This document shows, one piece after another, positions 25,958-35,166 of a DNA stretch of 64,000 nt (its first letter is position 1; each line of letters begins with the position of its first letter). The notes below the pieces were generated by a model that saw only the letters and a program-made list of their open reading frames with translations, was not told the DNA's origin and did no database searches. The position numbers and the translations under genes were made by a program. This DNA is from Bacteroidota bacterium (GTDB lineage Bacteria > Bacteroidota > Bacteroidia > Chitinophagales > JADJOU01): positions 153,303-217,302 of the forward strand of contig JADJOU010000006.1 in NCBI GenBank assembly GCA_016713645.1. Direction: 5' to 3'.

Positions 25958-28151
25958 TAGAACTCGACTTAATGGTAACAACAGCAGTATCTCTAGACAA
26001 GCAGAATCCATGTTGAGTCGTCAAGACAAAATCTTGTACATTATCACTTCCAATTGTATTGATCATCGCACCTGTTGTTGTTGAAGTGTAGGGACTGAAT
26101 AGGTTTGCATTCGGGGTCCAAGTATAAAAATTCGTTCCTGCATTCGCAGCAACACCTAAATTGAAAAGTCTGTTGGAACAGACTATGGTATCTTTTCCAG
26201 CATTTTTTAATTGAATAAATCCGCTGCTGGCTGTAGGGAAATTGCAAGTGCAATAATTGTTTACATCTTCAATTACGGCAATGATTGGGCATGATTGAGT
26301 GCTATTCAATAAGGCATTCCAATTGAGTAGAATGGAATCATTGGAATAAATTCCGCCAGTCCATTTCCTTGTGAAAAGCAGCACATCGCCAATTGATTTA
26401 GCGCCATTCACATCTGCATCGTAATAGTAATTAATGTTTAAGGTATCGCCGCTTGTGATTCGATTGCCTTTATTGACTAGATAGAGGGATGTTGCAATAC
26501 TATCGATATTGCTCGAATGAGCGTATAGGGTTGTTTTAAAATTGGATAATTCGATGACCGACTTTTGCACAGGGAATTTGCTGCTATTGTCGCCAGTCAA
26601 TATTTTTATAAAACACACACTGCTATCTCTTGAACACATCGCTGCTGCTCTAGCACTCGTCTCAGATAATATATCTAAGGAATCACAATTGGCTGTTAAA
26701 TTAGGATTGGAATTGACCTTAAAACTAAATTTGATGGTGTCCCCTGGAATTAAGCCTGTCTTGAGTTTCCAAGTCAATACTTCTTGTCCGCCATAATTAG
26801 AAATAATGGGATTTAACTGTGACAGATTGGCGATGTTTTTCGTGGAATTATTGATGTATTTTAATACAGAAGGTAAAGTAATCGATAAACTATCATTCGC
26901 ACCCAAAGTGTCTAAACCGAGATTTTGAAATCGATAAGTCAATGTCGTTCCCGTATCACAAAATTTAATTGGAGAAAAGCTCTCAGGAATAATAGAAGAG
27001 AAATAAGGTTCTGTGATATTTTTTAGTTTGTATGGCTGACTGGATTTTTTTTCACTGCTAATAGACTTCCCGCAAATGGCAGTACCACTTGTTTTGAATA
27101 GGGATTTTTTACCACTGACAAAGCCATTGCAAGAGCTCAGCACTTTGAATTTTAAATAGTAACTATTGGAGTCGAGTTGACTATTGCTCGGCAATAATTG
27201 CGTATTGATATAAATATTCGCATTGGAAATATTCCAATCGACAATTGGTCCTGAAATACTCGGCGTTGTCACTAGCCATTTAGTCGTATCGGGGAAGGCA
27301 TAAAAAGTTGTTCCTGGAATAATGCTCAATCCAGGCGCTAGGGTGAGGGTATTTCGAACATTGTCTACCCGACTGCCACCAGCGTTTCTGACTCTAATTA
27401 CATAAGAGGCCGTGTCACATAAATTAAGTGAATTGGGAAGGGGTTGTTGTAAAAAACTAGATTCAAACTCGGGCAATTGTGGATTTAAATACAAGACCAT
27501 GGAGTCTGAAATACAATTGATATCTGCAATCGTTCCAGGGTAAAGGATGCAATCCCATCCTGTATATACGATGAAACTATCCTTCGAACAGCTCTTCCAA
27601 TTCAAGGTTATTTTATACTCCTTGTTGGTGTTTCCGGCAATTCCACCGATGCGGTATAATCCGCCTGTCGTGGTCAATGGGGCCCCGCTGGGCACACCGC
27701 CTACAAGCAATTGAACTTGACTGATTGTCATACTAGACCCAAGCGGAATCTTCACATATATCCAATTATTATTGGTTAAATTACTGGAGGAATTTTGTAC
27801 GCGAAATGTATAAGAGACAGATTTCTCTCGTCCATCTTGATTATTGAAATCGGGAATTAATTTGATGGTCGGTGAATTGTAATTGATGGTATAATTGCGC
27901 GCATAAGTCCATCCCCCCGAGAGATAGGTCGGATGTAAAGGTGCTTGGTTGTTGACACAAAACGAATCGAAATTCCGATTGTGCTCTTCTAAGAAAATTC
28001 CAGAGCTAGGTATGACCACACTTGAATTAAACGAGCAAGGCGGTTTTAGAAAAATGGAAAGGGCGAAATAACCGCCTTCACTTCCATAGGTGAATGGCCC
28101 ACCACCAGATTCTACAAAGAAATTATCAAAATTGAATGTCACAGTATCCAA
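25005..28151 (-). CDS. giant T9SS protein, third piece (adhesin-like domains and repeats)
   Basis: 1048 codons. The first part contains several conserved DUF11-like or cadherin-type segments (SYTFRVQNSSSNLTNNN, SYVIRVRNAGGSRVDNV, TLTYRFQNLGLDTLGANDSL), then a DUF-type HYR/PKD region, then six TICSNQ repeats. Coding sense continues upstream of the ATG at 28151 to the TAG at 28236-28238 without a break, so the start is not real. The frame is lost after LTVLP at about 25046-25049. A surface adhesin-like role is inferred. Confidence 0.78.
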   Translation of the reverse strand: MDTVTFNFDNFFVESGGGPFTYGSEGGYFALSIFLKPPCSFNSSVVIPSSGIFLEEHNRNFDSFCVNNQAPLHPTYLSGGWTYARNYTINYNSPTIKLIPDFNNQDGREKSVSYTFRVQNSSSNLTNNNWIYVKIPLGSSMTISQVQLLVGGVPSGAPLTTTGGLYRIGGIAGNTNKEYKITLNWKSCSKDSFIVYTGWDCILYPGTIADINCISDSMVLYLNPQLPEFESSFLQQPLPNSLNLCDTASYVIRVRNAGGSRVDNVRNTLTLAPGLSIIPGTTFYAFPDTTKWLVTTPSISGPIVDWNISNANIYINTQLLPSNSQLDSNSYYLKFKVLSSCNGFVSGKKSLFKTSGTAICGKSISSEKKSSQPYKLKNITEPYFSSIIPESFSPIKFCDTGTTLTYRFQNLGLDTLGANDSLSITLPSVLKYINNSTKNIANLSQLNPIISNYGGQEVLTWKLKTGLIPGDTIKFSFKVNSNPNLTANCDSLDILSETSARAAAMCSRDSSVCFIKILTGDNSSKFPVQKSVIELSNFKTTLYAHSSNIDSIATSLYLVNKGNRITSGDTLNINYYYDADVNGAKSIGDVLLFTRKWTGGIYSNDSILLNWNALLNSTQSCPIIAVIEDVNNYCTCNFPTASSGFIQLKNAGKDTIVCSNRLFNLGVAANAGTNFYTWTPNANLFSPYTSTTTGAMINTIGSDNVQDFVLTTQHGFCLSRDTAVVTIKSSSISTINQSICSNQFYLFNGVNRNTTGIYYDTLVSANSCDSLISLNLTVKPISNGSFTKTICSNQSYLFNGILRNTAGIYKDTLIAANGCDSILSLQLIVQPVSNKNLNQSICFGQNYFFNGINRDTTGTYYDTLNNYLGCDSILTLNLTVKDTSHSQFTKNICNNDTYLFNGVIRNTTGIYLDTLTNAAGCDSFITLNLIIQPISTGDLYKTICSNQSFLFNGVLRTTAGNYKDTLINALNCDSILTLHLTVENATSGSFNQAICSNQSILFNGININTAGNYEDTILNVYGCDSFLTMKLTVLPHKYPSNFPHYLFQ

Positions 28152-28235
28152 GGTGAAAATGGAGGGAACAACATTATTGATATCGCCATAGGTATACTTA
28201 TAATCCCCACCATTTCTGCCTGGCCCAGCTGGTGC

Positions 28236-29456
28236 CTAGAATTGCCCACCTCTATGCCATCGCAAATTGGCATAGTCCCATTTAAATCCCGTCGGCATTT
28301 TGAATTTAAAACTTTTTGGTTTAAAGAATAATCTATACTCATTGATAAACATTCTCGTATGCCAATCGCCACCGAGCCGTGCAATCATGTTTTGAGAAAT
28401 CGGATTGACTTGACATCCATTGATATTGACAATCGTAGAATTATTGTCCAACTGCTCTGTATATCCTCCAATCAAAATTTCATCTTTATAGTTACCGCAT
28501 GCGGCTTTATTCGGACATACCGCCGGCACCGCGCTGTTTGATGCATAAAAATCTGTATTGATGGTATACGTGGTGGTTGTATTGCCAATATTTTTGAGCC
28601 ATTTCACTTGGTGCTCTATCCAAATACTGTCTCCATGTCTGAATGAATCAAGTGGAAATGCCGCATTCAAACCATTGAGCACACTCATGCTGAAATTGAA
28701 TTGGACAATATTGGAAGGGCTAACGGTTGCTGGAAAATTATGGAATGTATAAATATTTCCATTGGCCCTTTTGACGATAATTTTCGCTTTTAAAAATTGA
28801 ATGCTATTTACCAATGAATAATCTACTGTGCCATATGCATTGGTGAATTTGGAAATGGTGCCATTGCTGCCATTGGCAAAATAGCCCATGAATGTAGAGG
28901 TTAAAGTATCGCCCACCATGGCTCTATTCAACTTAAATAGACTTGGATTTGATGGACCAGCATCTTTGATTCCGTCGTTGTTTAAATCATTCCATCCATA
29001 ATTGGCTCGCTGAATAGAAAATGCACTATTGACTAAGGCAGCTGTATTACAAGTGACGCAATGCACATTGATATTTCTATTGGTGATGCAATCGAGTGGA
29101 TAAGCGTATGGTTTGCTGCAAGTGGAATCTGTGATGAGAAATAATTGATAAGACATATTCCCGCCAGCAATGCCGCTTACAGGCGGTACACAATTGCTGC
29201 CGCTTCCATTGAATCCATTGCAGTTTCCTTCAAATTTGATAACGATATTGGTGAATTCCAATCGCGAGTCAGAATTGTATGTGCTAAATGGCCAATTCAT
29301 TTTAAAATAGACATCTACTTTCCCCCCAACACCGGTATAATCGATTTTGCTCGGATACCAGATGACCCCACTTACTGGATCTCTCCAATAGATATGGTTG
29401 GTGCCCGAACTCGGCAATCCCAATCCTGGAGGGAATTTGACAGAGAGTTTGATCAT
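28236..29456 (-). CDS. giant T9SS protein, second piece
   Basis: 406 codons, beta-rich, no recognised catalytic motif. It begins at an ATG overlapping the previous stop (ATGA at 29453-29456), but has no signal peptide and continues the same style as the piece upstream, so a one-base loss is more likely than a real start. It ends in TAG at 28236-28238; the next codons (APAGPGRNGGDYKYTYGD) continue in the same frame. Confidence 0.7.
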   Translation of the reverse strand: MIKLSVKFPPGLGLPSSGTNHIYWRDPVSGVIWYPSKIDYTGVGGKVDVYFKMNWPFSTYNSDSRLEFTNIVIKFEGNCNGFNGSGSNCVPPVSGIAGGNMSYQLFLITDSTCSKPYAYPLDCITNRNINVHCVTCNTAALVNSAFSIQRANYGWNDLNNDGIKDAGPSNPSLFKLNRAMVGDTLTSTFMGYFANGSNGTISKFTNAYGTVDYSLVNSIQFLKAKIIVKRANGNIYTFHNFPATVSPSNIVQFNFSMSVLNGLNAAFPLDSFRHGDSIWIEHQVKWLKNIGNTTTTYTINTDFYASNSAVPAVCPNKAACGNYKDEILIGGYTEQLDNNSTIVNINGCQVNPISQNMIARLGGDWHTRMFINEYRLFFKPKSFKFKMPTGFKWDYANLRWHRGGQF

Positions 29457-31015
29457 TCCTTATCAAGCCATGGGTTGTTGGTGTAGTAATAAAAATTTTG
29501 TGTGCGAACGGTATAAGTCGAAGAGTCAATTTGAAGATGATTGATATCAGCAGGAGATTCGATAATTCCTGCTGCGTTAAAATAGATGCCCGAATTGCCT
29601 GCATTTACTGGGTTGTAGGAGGCATTGAGGAAATTACATGGGTCTGAATACGTATAATAGGGAATCCACTGATCTAAATAATTTCCATTGCCGCAACCTA
29701 CATTTGAATCGCAAATATATTCTTGCATTTCTACAAACATTGTATCTCCTGGATATAAAGTAGGAGCAGTAAAATAGAATTCACCAATGCGCGGATTGGA
29801 AGGGGCGAAACAGCCCCGCGCCTGTGCATCCCAAAATGCATTATAATCTACTTGTCTTTTGACTGAATCGATTTTAGGATGTTTTAATGTGCCATTTACA
29901 CCAATCTTATAATAGACAGATGCCGTATCCCAAACACTTCCGATAAAGGTTAAATTCTTACTTCCGTTGTAGTGATTTCGTATGCCGAATACAAAATTTC
30001 GTGTGTGGGTGTTCCCATTATTGAATATGTAAATGCCCGTATTATTGCCTGCTCCAGGACATAGGTTTCCGTAATTTCGCTGTCGACCGCCAATAACTAA
30101 ATTGGGATTTTTCTGACCAAATTTAATCAATGCATTGGTGGAAGTTCGCCGACAATATTGTTCATTGCATCCCCACCAACTCATCAACGTTGACGAACCA
30201 GCACCGCAGGATGATACGATGATGCGCTCTCTAATTTCTATATATTCTAATTCTTCGAGCAGTGAATCACCATCATCATTTTGTGCATAATTTTGTATTA
30301 AATTCCCCGTGAATTGAACGATAGCTGTATCGAGATTATAGGCAATGGGCATGTCGAATACGGGAATTGCCCCGTTCATAATTTCTATTTTATCAATTTG
30401 GATACTCGTGCCATTTTTATCGGCAAAGAAAAAATTAGATAAGCCTCCGATTTTTAAATTGGTGATTCGAACAGTTCTATAAATCGTATCGGGATTAGTT
30501 GCATCAATGCTTGGAGTAGGTGTAGAAATGAGCAAGGAAGCGTATTCTACGGTATAGGTATTGGTATTTAACTGATCAAATCCACCTGTATAACTCGCTT
30601 TGATGGTATTAAAAGGCACTGGACTCGTCGGAGATAAGAGATAATTGATCATGTCACATCCAGCAGTGGCGCGCAGACGCAATTTAACCGTTGCACCGGG
30701 ATTGATATTGCCAAGATTAAAAACGGGAATATTCGCTGAGCCCCCTGTATAAGCGCCGCCAGAATCTGAACCAATTTGATAAATCATTCCAGAAGGCATG
30801 GTATAGGTCAGCGTCACCAATCGTGGAGTGCCAGAAATATTCGTGGCATGAACATAGAATATAGAGGCCTCTCCTTGACAAACATTGATGGCTGAAGTGG
30901 GGACTGTATTGACATTGATATTGATCACCCCTGCTGAAAAAAGGGAATTATGAGCCATTGTGCATATACTTATGCATACAAAAAGCCACTTAAAATTCAT
31001 AGATGGTATTTTCAC
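29453..31015 (-). CDS. giant T9SS protein, N-terminal piece
   Basis: 520 codons. A signal peptide lies at the start (FKWLFVCISICTMAHNSLFSAG; a second possible ATG is at 31000). A DUF11-like repeat follows (EASIFYVHATNISGTPRLVTLTYTMPSGM) and long beta-rich stretches with several cysteines. Joined with the four following pieces it would make one surface protein of about 2,370 residues spanning 23884-31015. It is flanked downstream by the SRPBCC gene on the other strand and upstream by the J-domain gene. Confidence 0.75.
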   Translation of the reverse strand: MKIPSMNFKWLFVCISICTMAHNSLFSAGVININVNTVPTSAINVCQGEASIFYVHATNISGTPRLVTLTYTMPSGMIYQIGSDSGGAYTGGSANIPVFNLGNINPGATVKLRLRATAGCDMINYLLSPTSPVPFNTIKASYTGGFDQLNTNTYTVEYASLLISTPTPSIDATNPDTIYRTVRITNLKIGGLSNFFFADKNGTSIQIDKIEIMNGAIPVFDMPIAYNLDTAIVQFTGNLIQNYAQNDDGDSLLEELEYIEIRERIIVSSCGAGSSTLMSWWGCNEQYCRRTSTNALIKFGQKNPNLVIGGRQRNYGNLCPGAGNNTGIYIFNNGNTHTRNFVFGIRNHYNGSKNLTFIGSVWDTASVYYKIGVNGTLKHPKIDSVKRQVDYNAFWDAQARGCFAPSNPRIGEFYFTAPTLYPGDTMFVEMQEYICDSNVGCGNGNYLDQWIPYYTYSDPCNFLNASYNPVNAGNSGIYFNAAGIIESPADINHLQIDSSTYTVRTQNFYYYTNNPWLDKE

Positions 31016-31046
31016 TGCTTATTCATTCTTGTTCATGTAATTTGAC

Positions 31047-31454
31047 TTAGTCCCGCTTCCCAGCGAATTTTAAAAAAGTATATATCGCTACAGCAGCAGT
31101 CAATACAGCCAATGCGATAAACTTGATCCATTCATCTGCTTCTTTATTATCCGCTTCACTTTGCATGCGCTTTTCTCGCATGATTTCTTCTACACGCGCC
31201 TTATAGACGGCATCTGCCTGATCTTGCTTTCGATACTGTTTCTTCAATTCCTCTAAATACCAATTATAATCCACGCGGTCTTTGCTCAAGTATTCGTAGG
31301 CCTTGGAAATTTGGATAAATTTGTGTTGGGCATCAGCACTGTTGTTTTTATCGGGATGGTATTTCAAGGTCATTTTTCGGTATGCGTTCTTAATCGCATT
31401 TGCATCCGAATCATAGGGCAATCCCAAGATGGTATAACAGTATTCTTTGTTCAT
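31047..31454 (-). CDS. membrane-anchored J-domain protein
   Basis: 135 residues. J domain at residues ~4-68 with the HPD tripeptide in KYHPDKNNS, needed to stimulate DnaK ATPase. A charged coiled-coil linker follows (EELKKQYRKQDQADAV...) and a C-terminal membrane helix (FIALAVLTAAVAIYTFL). It lacks the Gly/Phe, zinc-finger and C-terminal substrate domains of DnaJ, so it is a specialised co-chaperone tethered to the membrane. It lies upstream of the giant gene, same strand. Confidence 0.88.
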   Translation of the reverse strand: MNKEYCYTILGLPYDSDANAIKNAYRKMTLKYHPDKNNSADAQHKFIQISKAYEYLSKDRVDYNWYLEELKKQYRKQDQADAVYKARVEEIMREKRMQSEADNKEADEWIKFIALAVLTAAVAIYTFLKFAGKRD

Positions 31455-31502
31455 AAGGAAGGAATCACAAGATACGCAGTTTTAGCGATTTTTGTTCAAA
31501 TT

Positions 31503-31672
31503 ATGGTGGTGCAATGTGGTGGTTATAACGGGCCTTTGTTTTTTTTCAGGGGTATGGTGCAATGTGGTAGGTTATAACAGGCGTTTGTTGTTTCACGAGT
31601 ATGGTGCAATGTGGTAGGTTACAACAGGCGTTTGTTGTTTCACGAGTATGGTGCAATAATTATTGCACCATA
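31503..31672. repeat. tandem array, 47-bp period, ending in a 26-bp perfect palindrome
   Basis: Three units starting near 31503, 31553 and 31600 share TATGGTGCAATGTGGTAGG and TTATAACAGGCGTTTGTTG. The fourth unit start (31647-31672) is a perfect palindrome with arms TATGGTGCAATAA/TTATTGCACCATA. The same hairpin and TATAACAG core appear in the array at 45644-45862. Located between the J-domain gene and ruvB. Confidence 0.88.
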
Positions 31673-31787
31673 CCCTTCGCGGGCACATTTTTTTAGCAGA
31701 AAAACCTTTATCCCAGGATTTCTTCAACTTTCAACCCTACAGTATCCTAAATAACCGTATTTTGCAGCATAGAAATTGGTTTTTTGA

Positions 31788-32813
31788 ATGAATAAAAACT
31801 TAGATCCCGATAGAGAACATTTAGAGAGCGATGACTTAGAGCTCGACAGAGCCCTGCGTCCAAAGAGATTGAAAGATTTCAGTGGGCAGGATAAATCCAT
31901 TGCCAATCTCGAGATTTTTATCGAAGCCGCCAAACAAAGAGGCGAAGCGCTCGACCACGTCTTATTGCACGGTCCTCCGGGACTCGGGAAGACAACCCTT
32001 TCCAATATTATTTCCAGCGAATTAAATGTCAATATCAAAATCACTTCTGGTCCTGTATTGGAGAAACCGGGTGATTTGGCGGGATTGCTCACCAATCTCC
32101 AAGAGCGCGATGTACTGTTTATCGATGAAATTCACCGCCTCAGCCCTGTTGTAGAAGAGTATCTCTATTCAGCCATGGAGGATTATCGCATCGACTTGAT
32201 GATAGATACGGGTCCGAATGCACGCACCGTGCAGATTTCCTTGAATCCATTTACGCTCATCGGCGCGACTACCAGATCGGGTTTATTGACTTCCCCGCTC
32301 CGAGCGAGATTTGGCATCAATTTCCGCATGGAGTATTATAATGCGGATATCCTCACGAAAATCATCACGCGCTCATCGCAATTATTGAATACACCCATCG
32401 AGCCAAAAGCTGCGGGAGAAATTGCCCGAAGAAGCCGCGGAACACCGAGAATCAGCAATTTATTGCTCAAGCGCATACGCGATTTTGCACAGATAAAGGG
32501 CGATGGTAAAATAACGTACGAAATTGCCAAGTTTGGTTTGGATGCCCTCAATGTCGATGAGAATGGATTGGATGAAATGGACAATAGAATCCTATCGGCC
32601 ATCATCGATAAATTCAAAGGAGGACCAGTCGGTTTGACGACCATATCCACTGCTGTCGGCGAAGAAGCTGGCACGATTGAAGAGGTCTATGAGCCATTCT
32701 TAATTCAAGAGGGCTTTATCAAACGAACACCACGCGGACGAGAAGCGACCGAATTGGCCTATAAACACCTGGGCAAAGTTCCTCCTTCTGTTACTAGGAC
32801 ATTGTTTGAATAA
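31788..32813 (+). CDS. ruvB: Holliday junction branch-migration helicase RuvB
   Basis: 341 residues, normal length. Walker [12 protein letters not shown], Walker [10 protein letters not shown], sensor 1 [11 protein letters not shown], arginine finger region PLRARFG, and a C-terminal winged-helix ([20 protein letters not shown]). A hexameric AAA+ motor that drives RuvA-bound Holliday junctions. Monocistronic here; ruvA and ruvC are not adjacent. A 26-bp palindrome lies about 115 bases before the start. Confidence 0.96.
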   Translation: MNKNLDPDREHLESDDLELDRALRPKRLKDFSGQDKSIANLEIFIEAAKQRGEALDHVLLHGPPGLGKTTLSNIISSELNVNIKITSGPVLEKPGDLAGLLTNLQERDVLFIDEIHRLSPVVEEYLYSAMEDYRIDLMIDTGPNARTVQISLNPFTLIGATTRSGLLTSPLRARFGINFRMEYYNADILTKIITRSSQLLNTPIEPKAAGEIARRSRGTPRISNLLLKRIRDFAQIKGDGKITYEIAKFGLDALNVDENGLDEMDNRILSAIIDKFKGGPVGLTTISTAVGEEAGTIEEVYEPFLIQEGFIKRTPRGREATELAYKHLGKVPPSVTRTLFE

Positions 32814-32906
32814 TTTAATTACATAGATTATGCAATATGTTATTTATTATTGTATAGGAATATAAAATATTATTCATATAGAATCATCAAACATATTTTT
32901 AAAATT

Positions 32907-33425
32907 ATGCCAAAGCGATTCTATACATTCAATTTACTCTTTTTTACTTTCTTCCTTCTATCGCTTTCAGCCATTGCCAAGTCTGAAAAGGCAGAACAAT
33001 CAAGTCCTTGGATTCAAACAAAAATGGAGGATACAAGCGATGTAAATCAATTGATCAGCTTGTACAAGAATGTGTATTTGAATAGCGATGATTCGATTAA
33101 AGAAGGATTGAAATATATACTTCGCGCATACCTGATTTCCAAACATATAAATTATAAAGATGGCCTCATTGAATCAGCATATCTTATTGGCAATAATTTT
33201 TATTACAATAAGAATATGTCAAAGGCAATCGATTTCCATTTTATTGTGTGGAAACTATCAAAGGAGAAGCAAGATACAATTATCGAAGGAAAGGTATTGA
33301 TGAGTTTGGGCCTTGTCTTTTATGTGCAAAAAATTGGAAGGAAGCTTATTCGTATTTTAATAAAGCATCGGTGGTGCTGGATAAGACAAATGAGGATAAA
33401 CGCAAGAATAGGATTGAATACTTAA
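32907..33425 (+). CDS. TPR-adenylate cyclase, N-terminal piece (two frameshifts in locus)
   Basis: About 172 codons from the ATG at 32907 (MPKRFYTFNLLFFTFFLLSLSA), which starts a signal peptide. The following helical repeats (GLIESAYLIGNNFYYNKNM...) look like the beginning of a periplasmic TPR array. The frame is lost in a run of six A at 33328-33333; seven would continue into NWKEAYSYFNKASVV of the next piece. The tail after that point is shadow. Confidence 0.75.
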   Translation: MPKRFYTFNLLFFTFFLLSLSAIAKSEKAEQSSPWIQTKMEDTSDVNQLISLYKNVYLNSDDSIKEGLKYILRAYLISKHINYKDGLIESAYLIGNNFYYNKNMSKAIDFHFIVWKLSKEKQDTIIEGKVLMSLGLVFYVQKIGRKLIRILIKHRWCWIRQMRINARIGLNT

Positions 33426-34048
33426 AAGGGCTTTGTTTGATTGAATTGTCGAATAACGAATTGGCAAATAATCTATTGAATAAGGCAATGCAAAAAGCAA
33501 TTCAATTGAAAGATACCAACCTGGTGAATGAATGCAATTTGGGATTGGCAAAGGTCGATTATAGTTTGAAAAAATACGATTCATCGCTGGCAAAGTATAA
33601 ATTGGCGCAAATATTTTATGAGCAGAACAAATTGAGTGCTCCACTAGCAATGATTCATGAAGGGAAAGCAAAAGTATATGTAGCGCAGAATAATCTAGGA
33701 GAGGCACTCAAAGAATCAAATCGAGCATATGCGTATGCAGGAGCCACCTCTTACGATTTAAATCTTCAAGAAATCACCTCGCTGCTTTCAACCATTTATT
33801 ATCGTTTAGGCGATAAAGATAAAGCATATAAATATCTTCAAGAACTCGGTCGAATCAAAGATTCTCTCTTTGCTCAAGATGTCTCGGAGAAAGTGTCTAT
33901 GACAAATTCAAATGTTGAATTTGAACAGAGAGAAAGAGTTTTGAAGCGGAGATGGAGCGCAATGAACGGCGGAGAAATGTTGCGTTTGCATTTGTCACCA
34001 TATTGGCAATATTTATTCTTTTTGGATTGTTCGCCTATAATTCATTGA
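33248..34048 (+). CDS. TPR-adenylate cyclase, middle piece
   Basis: True coding begins near KNWKEAYSYFNKA and covers four or five tetratricopeptide repeats (IELSNNELANNLLNKAMQKA, KYDSSLAKYKLAQIFYEQNK, NNLGEALKESNRAYAYAG, YRLGDKDKAYKYLQELGR), then the start of a coiled coil. The frame is lost at 33944-33945 (AA where AAA would give KAEMERNERRRN). Such TPRs usually sense or bind partners on the outside of the membrane. Confidence 0.75.
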   Translation: METIKGEARYNYRRKGIDEFGPCLLCAKNWKEAYSYFNKASVVLDKTNEDKRKNRIEYLKGLCLIELSNNELANNLLNKAMQKAIQLKDTNLVNECNLGLAKVDYSLKKYDSSLAKYKLAQIFYEQNKLSAPLAMIHEGKAKVYVAQNNLGEALKESNRAYAYAGATSYDLNLQEITSLLSTIYYRLGDKDKAYKYLQELGRIKDSLFAQDVSEKVSMTNSNVEFEQRERVLKRRWSAMNGGEMLRLHLSPYWQYLFFLDCSPIIH

Positions 34049-34704
34049 AAAAAGAGCGAAGGAAATCGGAAGATTTGTTGTTGAATATATTGCCCAAAGA
34101 AACGGCTGAAGAGTTGAAAAAATACGGCAAGACAATTCCTAAAAATCACCCTTCGGCAACCGTGATGTTCTGCGATGTATTGGGCTTTACGACGATATCG
34201 TCTTCCATGACAGCTGAGGCCCTCGTCAATATGTTGGATTTTTATATTCAAAAATTTGATGAAATTATTACACGACATGGATTGGAAAAAATAAAGACAA
34301 TCGGCGATGCTTATATGTGTGCCGGCGGTCTTCATCCAATCTCTGAATCAGAAAATCATGCTCAGAAAACCATTGATGCAGCGCTTGAAATAAGGGCATT
34401 TGTCGAGCAATCACAAGAAGAAATGATTCGCTTATATGGTCATTCCTTTTCATTTAGAATTGGGATCAATTCAGGGAATGTCGTCTCGGGAGTGGTGGGG
34501 TCTAAAAAATACGCCTACGATATCTGGGGCGATACAGTCAATGTCGCTTCGCGCATGGAACAGAATTCTGAACCTGGACAAATCAATATCACGGGACAAA
34601 CCTACCTCATGGTAAAGGACTTATATAAATTCAATTATCGCGGTCGCATCATCGCCAAGAACAAGGGCGAATTAGACATGTATTTTGTTGAATCAAAGAT
34701 TTGA
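33952..34704 (+). CDS. class III adenylate cyclase, catalytic piece
   Basis: 250 codons. A membrane helix (NVAFAFVTILAIFILFGLFAY) and signalling helix (LLLNILPKETAEELKKYG) precede the class III cyclase domain. ATVMFCDVLGFTTISS and IKTIGDAYM hold the metal Asp residues. The Lys in IKTIGDAYM and the Asp in YAYDIWGDTVN fit ATP rather than GTP, so the product is probably cAMP. The whole locus (32907-34704) is a receptor-type cyclase with periplasmic TPRs. cNMP-binding proteins are encoded at 44340 and 46380. Confidence 0.85.
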   Translation: MERNERRRNVAFAFVTILAIFILFGLFAYNSLKKERRKSEDLLLNILPKETAEELKKYGKTIPKNHPSATVMFCDVLGFTTISSSMTAEALVNMLDFYIQKFDEIITRHGLEKIKTIGDAYMCAGGLHPISESENHAQKTIDAALEIRAFVEQSQEEMIRLYGHSFSFRIGINSGNVVSGVVGSKKYAYDIWGDTVNVASRMEQNSEPGQINITGQTYLMVKDLYKFNYRGRIIAKNKGELDMYFVESKI

Positions 34705-34718
34705 TGGTTTTTTATAGA

Positions 34719-34890
34719 CTCCGCTCTGCAGGCGGAGAGATTGCGGCTCGCAGGCCGCAATGACGATTCCGATGATATCACTTCGCGCCCTGCTATCGCT
34801 GGCGCATGAATTCATGCGCCAGCGATAGCCCGCTATGCGTCATTGCGGGCAGCGAACCGCAATCTTCGCCCCTCAAGAGGGCGACATTAA
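34719..34890. repeat. composite palindromic (REP-like) element with 38-bp perfect palindrome
   Basis: Nested inverted repeats: a CTCCGC/GCGGAG hairpin (34719-34737); arms GATTGCGG...CCGCAATGACG (34737-34765) and CGTCATTGCGG...CCGCAATC (34838-34864) in inverse orientation; and between them a perfect 38-bp palindrome (34792-34829; arms GCTATCGCTGGCGCATGAA). CGTCATTGCGG-type palindromes are common dispersed elements. Related copies at 39947 and 40218. The rest of 34705-35166 has no recognisable gene. Confidence 0.9.
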
Positions 34891-35166
34891 GTATTTAAAT
34901 AAAGAAAGGTGGTTTTAATCTGCAGAATCCTCCTGGCAATTTGTGACATGTCTCAAATTAAGTTGAGGAAGGATAAGTTGTGTTTAAACACCTATTTATT
35001 GATTTATAGAAAGTGTTATCCGAGCTATTGTATAATGCTCAAAGAATCTATCCTCCCAAGAGCGGAGCCAATTCCCTTTATTATTTTTTGATGGACTATT
35101 TTACAACAAGAAGAATTAAAAAAGTGCGTCCCAAAGGCTCACGACTTATAATAATCCAATGTGTAT

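Noticed and set aside
23884..31015. Five separate small genes in place of one giant gene
   Set aside because: Only the first piece has a signal peptide, only the last has the sorting domain, and each boundary is explained by a one-base change or one stop codon.
8957..31015. Diversity-generating retroelement using the TICSNQ repeats as template and variable regions
   Set aside because: No reverse transcriptase gene is present, and differences between repeats are not limited to adenines.
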